Part shown: positions 26,217 to 35,300 of the stretch, one piece after another
Numbering within the stretch: position 1 is the stretch's first letter
How the letters are laid out: the number at the start of each line of letters is the position of its first letter
Assembly (NCBI GenBank): GCA_015233565.1
Contig: JADFXM010000013.1
Location: 94,469-158,468, forward strand
Source: Candidatus Rifleibacteriota bacterium
GTDB taxonomy: Bacteria; Muiribacteriota; Ozemobacteria; Ozemobacterales; Ozemobacteraceae
Direction: 5' to 3'
DNA: 64,000 nt
Program-made: the position numbers and the translations under genes
Notes under the pieces: model-generated
Seen by the model: the letters and a program-made list of their open reading frames with translations, nothing else
Database searches by the model: none
Told to the model about the DNA's origin: nothing

Positions 26217-27802
26217 GCTATCGAGTTCTTATTCCAACTGCCGGAACAGGTTCTCGCCTAGGAAAACTTACGCAATTTGTTAATAAATCGTTGGTTTCAA
26301 TTGCAAATCGCCCGGCCATATCCCACTTAATCGATTTATTTCCCAGTGATGTTGAATTTGTCATTGCGCTTGGTTTCAAGGGAAACCTGGTCCGGGAATT
26401 CTTGGAAATAGCGTATCCTCAACGAAAATTTTTCTTTGTTGAAATAGAGCCATTTGAAGGACCGGGCTCAGGTTTGGGTCTGAGCATTCTTGCTTGCAAG
26501 GAATTTCTTCAACAACCTTTCGTTTTTATTTCCTGTGATACTTTGGTAAAAGAGTCCATTCCTAACTTAGACCATAATTGGATGGGTTTCGCAGACTTGC
26601 CTGATTTTGAGGAGTATCGAACACTTGAAATTGAATCAGGAAAAGTAAAAGAAATTTGCGAGAAGAAAAGTGTAAAGGTGAGAGTTCAAACTCACAAACC
26701 CTATATAGGACTTTCGGGGATTCGGGATTATGAAACCTTTTGGAAGGCCATGGAAAACGGTGGTTCAGAAGCAATTTCTGTCGGGGAATCTTTCGGGTTA
26801 CGCAGTCTTTTGAGACTCGGAGTAGTGGGTCATTGTTTTACTTGGTATGACACAGGCAATCTTGATGCTCTTAATAAAACTCGTGAAGTATTCAGAGAGG
26901 TAGACGAGCCCAATATTTTAGAAAAAGCAAATGAGGCAATCTGGTTCGTCAATGGTCAAGTCGTGAAGTTTTCGGATGATGAACGTTTTATAGCCAACCG
27001 TGTGGTCCGTTCACGAGAGCTTCAGGGGTTTGTCCCAGAAGTAACTAGCACAAAAACCCATATGTACTCTTATTCAAAATCTGAAGGGAAAATTTTATCT
27101 GAAATTGTTACAATACCTCTTTTCGAACAACTACTTCAGCACTCCAAAGGTTTCTGGAAAATTCACTCACTAAACGAAACCGAAAAGCAAAAGTTTAAAG
27201 ATATTTGCTTGCGTTTTTATAGAAACAAAACCCTGGATCGTGTAGCTCTTTTTTACAAGAATTTCCAAAAACAAGACAACGCCGAAACAATAAATGGATT
27301 TATAACTCCAACACTTCAAAAATTACTTGATTCCCTAGACTGGAATTGGCTTTCAGACGGAACATCGGGACAATTCCATGGTGATTTTCATTTTGAAAAT
27401 ATTTTGTATAACAAAAATGAAAACAAATTCATTTTCCTGGATTGGCGACAGGAATTTGGAGGCTCCCTCACTAATGGCGATGTTTACTATGACTTGGCCA
27501 AGCTTCTGCATGGACTCATAATTTGCCACGAATTAATAGCAAAAGATCATTATTGGATAAGCTGGAACAACAGCGAGGTTAGTTTTGATTTTTTCAGAAA
27601 GCAAGTTTTAGTGGATTGCGAAGTTTTATTTTACAAATGGCTTGAAAAAAACAGTTTTGATGTTAGAAAAGTTCGAATTCTCACCGGATTAGTATTTCTG
27701 AATATTGCTTCATTACATCATTTTCCTTATTCTTTACTTTTATATGCATTGGGAAAATTTCTGCTATTCAAGGAGTCCGGTTTTTTCAAAAGTATTAAGT
27801 AA
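26213..27802 (+). CDS. Sugar nucleotidyltransferase fused to a choline-kinase-like sugar kinase
   Basis: A 529-residue bifunctional protein. Residues 1 to about 235 are a GT-A fold nucleotidyltransferase: LIPTAGTGSRLGKLTQFVNK with the signature Gly-rich loop and Lys25, then VFISCDTLV (metal-binding Asp) and WYDTGNLDALN. Residues from about 290 are a phosphotransferase of the aminoglycoside/choline kinase fold: GQFHGDFHFENILY (catalytic HGDxxxxN, near residue 388) and FIFLDWRQEFGG (metal DxR, near 409). It could phosphorylate a sugar and then activate it with NTP. It is the enzymatic centre of the 23.4-31.9 kb unit. Confidence 0.78.
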   Translation: MSYRVLIPTAGTGSRLGKLTQFVNKSLVSIANRPAISHLIDLFPSDVEFVIALGFKGNLVREFLEIAYPQRKFFFVEIEPFEGPGSGLGLSILACKEFLQQPFVFISCDTLVKESIPNLDHNWMGFADLPDFEEYRTLEIESGKVKEICEKKSVKVRVQTHKPYIGLSGIRDYETFWKAMENGGSEAISVGESFGLRSLLRLGVVGHCFTWYDTGNLDALNKTREVFREVDEPNILEKANEAIWFVNGQVVKFSDDERFIANRVVRSRELQGFVPEVTSTKTHMYSYSKSEGKILSEIVTIPLFEQLLQHSKGFWKIHSLNETEKQKFKDICLRFYRNKTLDRVALFYKNFQKQDNAETINGFITPTLQKLLDSLDWNWLSDGTSGQFHGDFHFENILYNKNENKFIFLDWRQEFGGSLTNGDVYYDLAKLLHGLIICHELIAKDHYWISWNNSEVSFDFFRKQVLVDCEVLFYKWLEKNSFDVRKVRILTGLVFLNIASLHHFPYSLLLYALGKFLLFKESGFFKSIK

Positions 27803-27827
27803 ATTAATTGTTAAGAGAGGAAAAATT

Positions 27828-28157
27828 ATGAATTTAAAAAACATTTGCCAGGATTATTTTGTCACGTTTTCAAGCAAAAATATTTCAAAGTTGGAAAAAC
27901 TTTTTGATTCGCAGATATCCCTTAGAGATTGGAATTTGAATGTACATGGTAGGCAAAAAGTTTTGGAAGCAAACGAAAATATCTTTAGAGATTGTAAATC
28001 AATTATGGTTGAACCATTAAACTTGATTCAAGAGGGAAGTACAGTCGTTTGTGAGTTGGAAATAACCATCAACAACACTCCTAAGATTTTTGTAACCGAT
28101 ATTATCACGTTTAATAACGATGGAAAAATTCTATCAATACGTGCTTACAAGGGATAA
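27828..28157 (+). CDS. NTF2/SnoaL-like small protein
   Basis: A 109-residue alpha+beta protein of the SnoaL/NTF2-like type: ICQDYFVTFSSKNISKLEKL as the opening helices, FDSQISLRDW, then VVCELEITINN and FVTDIITFNNDGKILSIRAY as the curved sheet. The fold is used by isomerases, dehydratases and binding proteins, so the role is open; in this unit it may act on a sugar intermediate. The ATG at 27828 has AGAGAGG before it, which rules out the longer upstream frame overlapping the kinase gene. Confidence 0.7.
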   Translation: MNLKNICQDYFVTFSSKNISKLEKLFDSQISLRDWNLNVHGRQKVLEANENIFRDCKSIMVEPLNLIQEGSTVVCELEITINNTPKIFVTDIITFNNDGKILSIRAYKG

Positions 28158-28186
28158 AACTTACTTCCAGATTAAGGTAGATTTTC

Positions 28187-29230
28187 ATGAAAATTGGATT
28201 CCTAATACCGAATAAATTTGTAAGCCACAATTTTGTTTGTTTAATGCAGGGATTTCATGCCTTGGGCTGGGAAATATGTACCAATTGGAATTTTCCGGAT
28301 GGTTTGATTTCTCGTGGTATTTCGGCTCCTTTTGAAAGTGTTTCTTCGGATTATTTACAAAAGGTTGATAGCAATGAACTTACAGATGACCTTCTTTTGG
28401 TAGATGTATCAGATGGATTTGGTGACTATTTTGATAAATTGTGTAAACTTGCAGAAACCAGACCGGTAGTTCTCACGAATATGGAAGATCCAGCAAATTT
28501 TCGGGACTATCCGGAATGCTTCATTGTATTTTCAGCTCATTTCAATCGATTGGCCACCCGGGAAGGACGCTTATACCCCTTGGGATTCAACCTTTCCGAG
28601 GACTTGATTCTTCTATCAAATGCACAGGATTTAAGCCGAAAGCGAAATGTTATTGTTCGGAATTTCAATGACACATTTTCGCAATCTGTTCGTAATTCAC
28701 TCGACCTGGTATTTGTCAAAAGTTTAGAGAAATTTTTCGAGATGGATCGTCGAAGAACATCACCTTCCGAATATCTTTCACAACTTTCCCGGAGCGCTGC
28801 AATATGTTCTTATGGAGGAGATTTCATGCCTAATTTTTGGGAAAACGAGCAGCTAAGAAAGAATTGGGAGCAGGAAGGGCAAAGGACCTACAAATTCAAA
28901 TACCTGGGTGCTGAACCGGTAGTACTTCGATGGGACAGCTGGCGGTTTTTCGAAAGTGCGATTATGGCTTGTGCTCCGATTCAGTTGGATTTTGGTAAAT
29001 ATGGATTTGCATATCCGACCAACCCTGAACCTTGGGTGCATTACATCCCTGTTGATTTGAGTTCGGTAAGTAGTTTGCCGCAGCATCTTTCAGACAGGGT
29101 AAAGGATGATCCTGAGTTTATGTTTAAAATAGGTCGAAATGCGCGACAATGGGTGATTGAAAATTTCTCCCCTCGTAAGCAGGCAGAGTATGTTCTGTCC
29201 GTGGTTAGCTCAATTTGGCCGAAATTATGA
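28187..29230 (+). CDS. CgeB-like glycosyltransferase (paralogue of the 9794 gene)
   Basis: A 347-residue protein, alignable along its whole length with the product of 9794-10843. They share MKIGFLIPN, LMQGFHALGWE, GISAPF, LLVDVSDGFGD, the Arg-rich FNRLATREGRLYPL, VVLRWDSWRFFES, PEPWVHYIPVDL and the C-terminal IGRNARQWVIENFSPRKQAE. The conserved central and C-terminal blocks are probably the donor site of a GT-B fold. It lies in the unit with the NDP-sugar enzymes and directly before a TPR-GT41 gene, 91 bases away. Confidence 0.72.
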   Translation: MKIGFLIPNKFVSHNFVCLMQGFHALGWEICTNWNFPDGLISRGISAPFESVSSDYLQKVDSNELTDDLLLVDVSDGFGDYFDKLCKLAETRPVVLTNMEDPANFRDYPECFIVFSAHFNRLATREGRLYPLGFNLSEDLILLSNAQDLSRKRNVIVRNFNDTFSQSVRNSLDLVFVKSLEKFFEMDRRRTSPSEYLSQLSRSAAICSYGGDFMPNFWENEQLRKNWEQEGQRTYKFKYLGAEPVVLRWDSWRFFESAIMACAPIQLDFGKYGFAYPTNPEPWVHYIPVDLSSVSSLPQHLSDRVKDDPEFMFKIGRNARQWVIENFSPRKQAEYVLSVVSSIWPKL

Positions 29231-29321
29231 GAAAAATTTGAGCGATGAGAAAGTAATTTCAATTTTTATCGAATCTCAAAGAAGTTTTATTAAGATACAC
29301 TTCCCTTCAAGGAGCTTTTGT

Positions 29322-31868
29322 GTGACAAAACGCAGTAAAAATACTAAGCTTGATTACCAAAGTCTGCAAAGCGAAGCAGCAGGCTTGTTCAATAGTGGTC
29401 GATTGGAAGAGGCCGAGAAATTATATCGAGGAATGCTCTCAAGGAACGAGAACGATTGTCTTGCAATCTATCATCTCGTAATGGTTCAGGTGAAGCAGAG
29501 TAAATTAAGAGATGGTGTGCAGCTTATTGAACATGGATTAGCCCTCAAGGCTTATTCTGCACCTTTATGGTTCGCGCAGGCAGAGTTGCAAAAAATGTTG
29601 GGAAGAAATGAAGACTCTCTGAAAAGTTATAATCAGGTTATAACTCTTGACCCGAATCATCGCAGTGCGCTAGTAAACTATGCAGCATTGCTTCACACAA
29701 TGAATCGGCATCATGAAGCCTTAGTGCGTCTCGAACAATTGATTGTCCAGGACCCGGATAACGAGAACGCGCTTTGCAACAGTGGCATTGTTTTAACAGA
29801 ATACAACCGGGGAGATTTGGCAATTCCGAGATTCCGGAGATTGATGGAACTAAATCCTGATTATGCCTATGTTCCAGGTCTTTTGTGCTATGAACTCCTA
29901 CGTTTATGCTATTGGGATGAAGTTCCGGAACTTTGCACGAAAATTATCGAGGGTGTTCGGGCAGGAAAACGAATTTGTAAATCATTAGCATTTATGGCTA
30001 TTTCAGACCAAGCAGAAGATCAATTCCTTGCTGCGCGTATTTTTTCTGCACGCTTTCCTAGGCAGGAAAAGCCGCTGTGGAATAGGGAAACATATAATCA
30101 CAAACGACTTCGGCTAGCCTACCTTTCTCCGGATCTTAGAGAACACCCTGTAGGACACTTAATTGCCGGAGTATTCGAACGCCATGATAAATCTCGATTC
30201 GAAGTATTTGGGATCTCGAATGGAGTGAATGATGGGAGCCGTTTGTTAGAACGCATTCGAAACTCTTGCGATCATTTCATTGATGTAATGGGACAGGCCC
30301 CGCAGCAGATTGCAGAGATGTTGCGTGCCAATGAAATTGACATTGCCATTGACTTAGCCGGTTATACCTCGCGTTCGTGTATAGATGTCCTGGCATATCG
30401 ACCAGCCCCATTGCAGGCTACTTATTTAGGTTACTCCGGAACGTTGGGTAATGATTATATCGACTATATTTTTGCCGACCGTCATGTGATCCCACCTGAA
30501 CATCAGCAATTTTTCAGTGAAAAGGTAGCGTACCTGCCAAACTCATTTATGCCTACAGATTCTGGTATTCAACTTCCTGACCGCATTCCCACAAGACTTG
30601 AATATGGGTTACCTGAAAAAGGTCTGATTCTTTGCGCTTTCAGCCATGATTATAAAATTAATCCAAAAATTTTTGATGTTTGGATGCGCATTCTTTCTAA
30701 ATTCCCTGAAAGTACAATTTGGTTAGCTTCCCGAAACGAGTTTTCACAGATAAATCTGCGTCGTGAAGCAAAAATAAGAGGGGTAGACCCTTCACGTCTT
30801 GTGTTTGCTACTCGCGTGCCGAAGGTAGAAGACCACTTGGCTCGCTATCGCCTGGTTGATTTGTTTTTAGATACTCTGCCCTACAATGCACATGTAACAT
30901 CAGCTGATGCATTGTTTGCAGGAGTTCCAGTACTCACCTGCATGGGTAATGCCTTCCCCGCACGTGTTGCTGGGAGTTTATTACACGCCATTGGACTTCA
31001 GGAATTAATAACTCACTCACTTGAAGAGTATGAGGCACTTGCTATTGATCTTCTTTCAAACCCCCAGCGTTTGATTGACCTCAAGGCAAAGCTTGCAGCA
31101 AATAAAACAACTTATCCATTGTTCAACACCGACCAATTTTGTACCGATTTTGAGAACATGCTTGTCAGTTTATACGCAAACCATCAATTTAATGCTGGGC
31201 ATCTTCAAAAGACACCTGAAGTTCTTCAACCTAAGCCAATTTCAGCATCTAAGCCGATTTCGCCATCTATGCCGGTTTTGCCACCAGCGAGTTCTTCGAT
31301 CCCAACAACCCCTCTGGGGAAACGTTTAAATATAGGTGGAAAATCTTCTTCCCCCGGGTGGGAAAATTTTAACAATTTAGGAGGCTCGGGAATTGATCAC
31401 GTTGGAAATCCCAACGACTTGTCCCGATTTGCCGAGAATACCTTTGAGATATTATATGCATCGCATGTTCTTCAACGCTTTGATTATAAGGATGAACTTG
31501 AAAAAGTGCTTTCTCAGTGGTACCGAGTGTTAATACCAGGTTGTTTATTCATGGTCAGTGTTCCAGATCTGGAAGTACTCGCTGAATTGTTGCTTGATAA
31601 AAAGGTGTCGATGCCGGAACGCCTGATGGTGATGCGTATGATTTTCGGTGGCCATATGGATGAAACTGACTATCATTCTGTTGGTTTGACCGTGGATCTT
31701 TTGACTTTCTTTTTGCAACAAGCTGGCTTTGTAGACATTAAGCGGGTGGAATCATTCGGTTTGTTCCGTGATGCTAGCGATTTGATCTACCTTGGAAGGC
31801 GCATCAGTTTGAACGTGCTTGCAACGAAGCCTGTGTCAGAAATTTCGGTGCCTGTCGAACCAGCTTAG
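29322..31868 (+). CDS. TPR / O-GlcNAc-transferase-like GT41 protein with C-terminal methyltransferase-like domain
   Basis: 848 residues from GTG 29322, which has AAGGAG at good spacing; the longer open frame overlaps the previous gene and is rejected. Residues 10-190 are TPRs (LEEAEKLYRGMLSRNENDCL, NEDSLKSYNQVITLDPNH). Residues 261-625 are the OGT/SPINDLY catalytic region: LRLAYLSPDLREHPVGHLIA (His of the acceptor/UDP site), IDIAIDLAGYTS, LAYRPAPLQATYLGYSGTLG, DYIFADRHVIP, LPYNAHVTSADALFAGVPVL. A Pro/Ser-rich linker (630-665) leads to a domain with KRLNIGGKSSSPGW, FEILYASHVLQRFDY and WYRVLIPGCLFMVSVPDL, a divergent SAM methyltransferase. It ends 520 bases before the giant repeat protein, its proposed substrate. 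Confidence 0.87.
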   Translation: MTKRSKNTKLDYQSLQSEAAGLFNSGRLEEAEKLYRGMLSRNENDCLAIYHLVMVQVKQSKLRDGVQLIEHGLALKAYSAPLWFAQAELQKMLGRNEDSLKSYNQVITLDPNHRSALVNYAALLHTMNRHHEALVRLEQLIVQDPDNENALCNSGIVLTEYNRGDLAIPRFRRLMELNPDYAYVPGLLCYELLRLCYWDEVPELCTKIIEGVRAGKRICKSLAFMAISDQAEDQFLAARIFSARFPRQEKPLWNRETYNHKRLRLAYLSPDLREHPVGHLIAGVFERHDKSRFEVFGISNGVNDGSRLLERIRNSCDHFIDVMGQAPQQIAEMLRANEIDIAIDLAGYTSRSCIDVLAYRPAPLQATYLGYSGTLGNDYIDYIFADRHVIPPEHQQFFSEKVAYLPNSFMPTDSGIQLPDRIPTRLEYGLPEKGLILCAFSHDYKINPKIFDVWMRILSKFPESTIWLASRNEFSQINLRREAKIRGVDPSRLVFATRVPKVEDHLARYRLVDLFLDTLPYNAHVTSADALFAGVPVLTCMGNAFPARVAGSLLHAIGLQELITHSLEEYEALAIDLLSNPQRLIDLKAKLAANKTTYPLFNTDQFCTDFENMLVSLYANHQFNAGHLQKTPEVLQPKPISASKPISPSMPVLPPASSSIPTTPLGKRLNIGGKSSSPGWENFNNLGGSGIDHVGNPNDLSRFAENTFEILYASHVLQRFDYKDELEKVLSQWYRVLIPGCLFMVSVPDLEVLAELLLDKKVSMPERLMVMRMIFGGHMDETDYHSVGLTVDLLTFFLQQAGFVDIKRVESFGLFRDASDLIYLGRRISLNVLATKPVSEISVPVEPA

Positions 31869-32388
31869 AAATCAGAGTAGATAGTTTTTTCGAGGTCGGC
31901 TAAATCTTTGGAAAATTATTTTAGGGAAAGAAGTGGCTCCTGAAAGCCAATTGCTTCAAATGTGTCAAATTCAAAAAAAGATTTTTCAAAATAATTCTTC
32001 CAAAATTTGCAAAATGGAATAAAATTAAAGTAGGTGGAGAAAAAAGAATAATTCGTTGAAAAGCATTATTTTCTGTGGTTTCACTGATAAATACAGCTTG
32101 CCCGAGGAATAACCTCCCTCAGGTCGTCTAACCGCATGGCACAAAAGATAACAAATACATCAAATTACATTTTACATGAAAGAAAAAATAAATTGTGGAT
32201 TCGGTTTTTTTTTGCTGAAGTTCCCTGGTTTCATATAAGCGGGTTTTGGAAAGGGCATCAGGCTGACCAAAATATGAAGGTTTGCTTTTTAAGAAATTTT
32301 ATTTCAGAATTTTTTTGAAATGCAAAAATTGTCATGCTATAATTTCTTTTACCTAGGGCGGATTTTTGAAATTTGAAGGGGGATTACT
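31869..32388. other. Upstream region of the first giant repeat gene
   Basis: About 520 AT-rich bases. The promoter at 32315-32343 and the ribosome binding site AAGGGGGAT at about 32376-32384 are the clear contents. A short GAGG-AATAA-CCTC hairpin lies near 32103-32115. A 60-codon frame at 32136-32318 has no ribosome binding site and is not called. Confidence 0.5.
32315..32343 (+). promoter_or_regulatory. Sigma-70-type promoter of the giant repeat gene
   Basis: TTGAAA (32315-32320), a 17-base spacer, then TATAAT (32338-32343) with a TG at the extended -10 position (TGC-TATAAT). This is one mismatch from full consensus. Transcription would begin near 32350, giving a leader of about 40 bases with an AAGGGGG ribosome binding site, as expected for a highly expressed gene. 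Confidence 0.7.
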
Positions 32389-35300
32389 ATGGGCTCAATA
32401 GTTACGGGCATGTCGCCGGCTCAAATATCCACGCTGACTACAACCCAAATTAGATCGCTTACCACAGCCGATTTTAAGGCTATGACTACTGCTCAAGTTC
32501 AAGCATTAACGAGCGTTCAGATGCCGGTAATTGGTACTGAAGATCTTGTAATTTTGAGCACTGGACAAGTTCAAGCACTTCAGGTTTATAATATAAACTT
32601 GCTTCTCCCCGGGCAAGCCAAAGCCCTTACCACTTTACAAATGATAGCACTAACCAGCAGTCAGGTTCAGTCCCTTTCTACTGATAATATTTCTCAGTTA
32701 TCGACTGCCCAAACCGCAGCGATAGAAACAGGTGACCTTTCAGTGATGGGAACCGACCAAATTGCTGCTTTAACCTCAGATCAAACATCCACCCTGACAA
32801 CCCAACAACTTATTGCATTAAGCTCTGGGCAAATTGACGCATTTGGGACTGAAGATATCGTTGCTCTAACTACTTCTCAAATCCAGGCATTGTATACTTC
32901 ACAAATTGCAGCCATGACCACTAATCAGGTTTTTGCAATGGAAACGACCGATGTTGCTGCTATGAAAACCACCCAAATTGCCGCTCTAACTACTGATCAA
33001 GAGAATGCAATGAGTACCGACCAGATAGTTGCTTTCACCACAGCACAAGCCAAAGCATTGACAACAAGACAGTTGGCAGTTTTGTCCTATCAGAAAATTG
33101 CCGCCATGGGAACCAGAAAACTTTCAGCTTTAACCACGTCTCAAATAAAAGCTCTGACTTCCGATCAGGTTCAGAATGGTCTTACAACTGACCAAGTTGT
33201 TGCTCTTACCACCATGCAAACTAGTGTGTTGACCACTAGTCAAGTAGCAGCTATTTCGACAGTACAATTGTTTGCCATGGAGACAAGTGATTTTGCATCG
33301 CTGACAACTGCTCAAATTCAAGCACTTACTACCGATCAAATTCAATTGGGCTTGACCACTGATCAGGCTGTTTCTATTACCACCACTCAGATTAAAGCTT
33401 TTACCAGCACTCAGATTCAAGCTTTATCCACCAGCAGTATTGCCTCATTGACAACTTCTCAGATTCAAGCGCTCACTACAGATCAAATCCAGAATGGATT
33501 GGCGACTTCCCAAATTGCAGTATTGACAACTTCAGAAGCAAAAGCGTTGACGACAAATCAACTCATTGCGATGTTGACAACTCAAATTGCTTCAATGATA
33601 ACTAATGACCTTTCTGCTTTAACAACTGGTCAAATGAAAGCACTGACCTCCGATCAGATTCGAAATGGCCTCACCACTGATCAGATAGTTTCCTTGACTA
33701 CTTCTGAGGCTAATGTCTTGACAACCTATCAACTGACAGCCTTGTCGACCAACCAAATTGCTGTGATGGGGACTTCAAACTTAACTTCTCTCACAACGAC
33801 ACAGATTGCTGCACTGACAACCGATCAATTCACAAACGGGTTGACTACTGATCAAGTTGTTTCTTTGACAACGACCCAAGCAAAAGCGTTGACCACAAGC
33901 CAGCTTTCTGCCATGTCGACCAGTCAAATTACTGCAATGAGAACCACAGACCTTACTGCGTTAACCGCTTCCCAGATCAAAGCGCTGGTTAGTGATCAAA
34001 TTCGCAACGGCCTTACCACTACCCAAATTGCTTCTATCACTACTGCTCAGATTGCTGCTTTGACTACTGATCAGGTTGCGAACGGATTAACCACTTCTCA
34101 GATTGCTGCTTTGACTACTGGAGAGGCTTACGCGTTAACCACGAATCAGCTTATAGTGATGTCCACCAATCAAATTGCGACAATGGGAACCACCAATCTT
34201 GCAGCTTTAGCCACTAACCAAGTCATAGCGCTTACCACAGATCAAATTGTTAAGGGATTGACAACCAATCAAATTGTTGCTTTGACTACGTTACAAGCCA
34301 AATCTCTGACAACAAATCAAGTTGTTGCCATGTCCACCAATCAGATTGCTGCAATGTTAACCGGGAATTTAGTTGTATTGACCTCTGGTCAAATTAAAGC
34401 AATGACCACTGATCAAATCCAGAATGGAATGAATACTTCCCAAATTGCAGCTCTGACTTCCACCCAGATCCCTTCGTTGACCACAGATCAAATTCAGAAT
34501 GGTCTTTCTACTGCTCAAATTGCAGTTTTGACAACCGTGGAAGCCAAAGCGTTGACGACCAGCCAAATAGCAGCTTTTTCAACCAGTCAAATCGCAGTAA
34601 TGGGAACCACAGATCTAGCGACTTTGACGCCTTCCCAAGTCCTTGGATTGACCTCCGACCAAATTCAGTATGGGTTGACCACTGACCAGGTTGTAGCTAT
34701 GACCACCGCGCAATTTAGCGCACTCAAGACAGATCAGCTAACTGCTCTGTCAGTAGGTCAAGTTGCTGTGATGGAAACTAACGATCTTGTTGCATTGACG
34801 ACTTTCCAAATTTCAAACCTGACCACTGATCAAATTCAGAATGGTTTGACGACTGCCCAGTTTGCTGCCCTGAAGACTACCCAAATTGCAGCATTGACTA
34901 CCGATCAGGTTCTAAACGGATTAAGCACTGCTCAAATTGCCGTATTGACATCCGCTGAAGCAAAAGCTCTTACAACCAGTCAAGTAATTGCGATTTCCGC
35001 CAACCAAATTGCTGCCATAATAACTAATGACCTTGCTGCTATGACAACTAGTCAAATCAGAGCACTTACTACTGACCAAATTAAGAATGGATTGACTACC
35101 GACCAAATCTTTGCCCTTACAACAACGCAAGCCAGAGTGTTGACTTCAACTCAACTGGCTGCTCTGTCGAATAATCAAGTTTCTGCAATGTCAACCAAAG
35201 ATCTTGTCGCGTTGACGACTGCCCAGATAAGGTCACTTACAACCGATCAGGTACTAGGTGGCTTAACTACCGCTCAATTTACAATACTCACCACATCGCA

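Noticed and set aside
29157..29321. Longer N-terminus for the first GT41 protein
   Set aside because: It would overlap the preceding glycosyltransferase gene by 74 bases, and AAGGAG is well placed only for GTG 29322.
32136..32318. 60-codon frame upstream of the giant gene
   Set aside because: It lacks a ribosome binding site, has unusual aromatic-rich composition and overlaps the promoter region.
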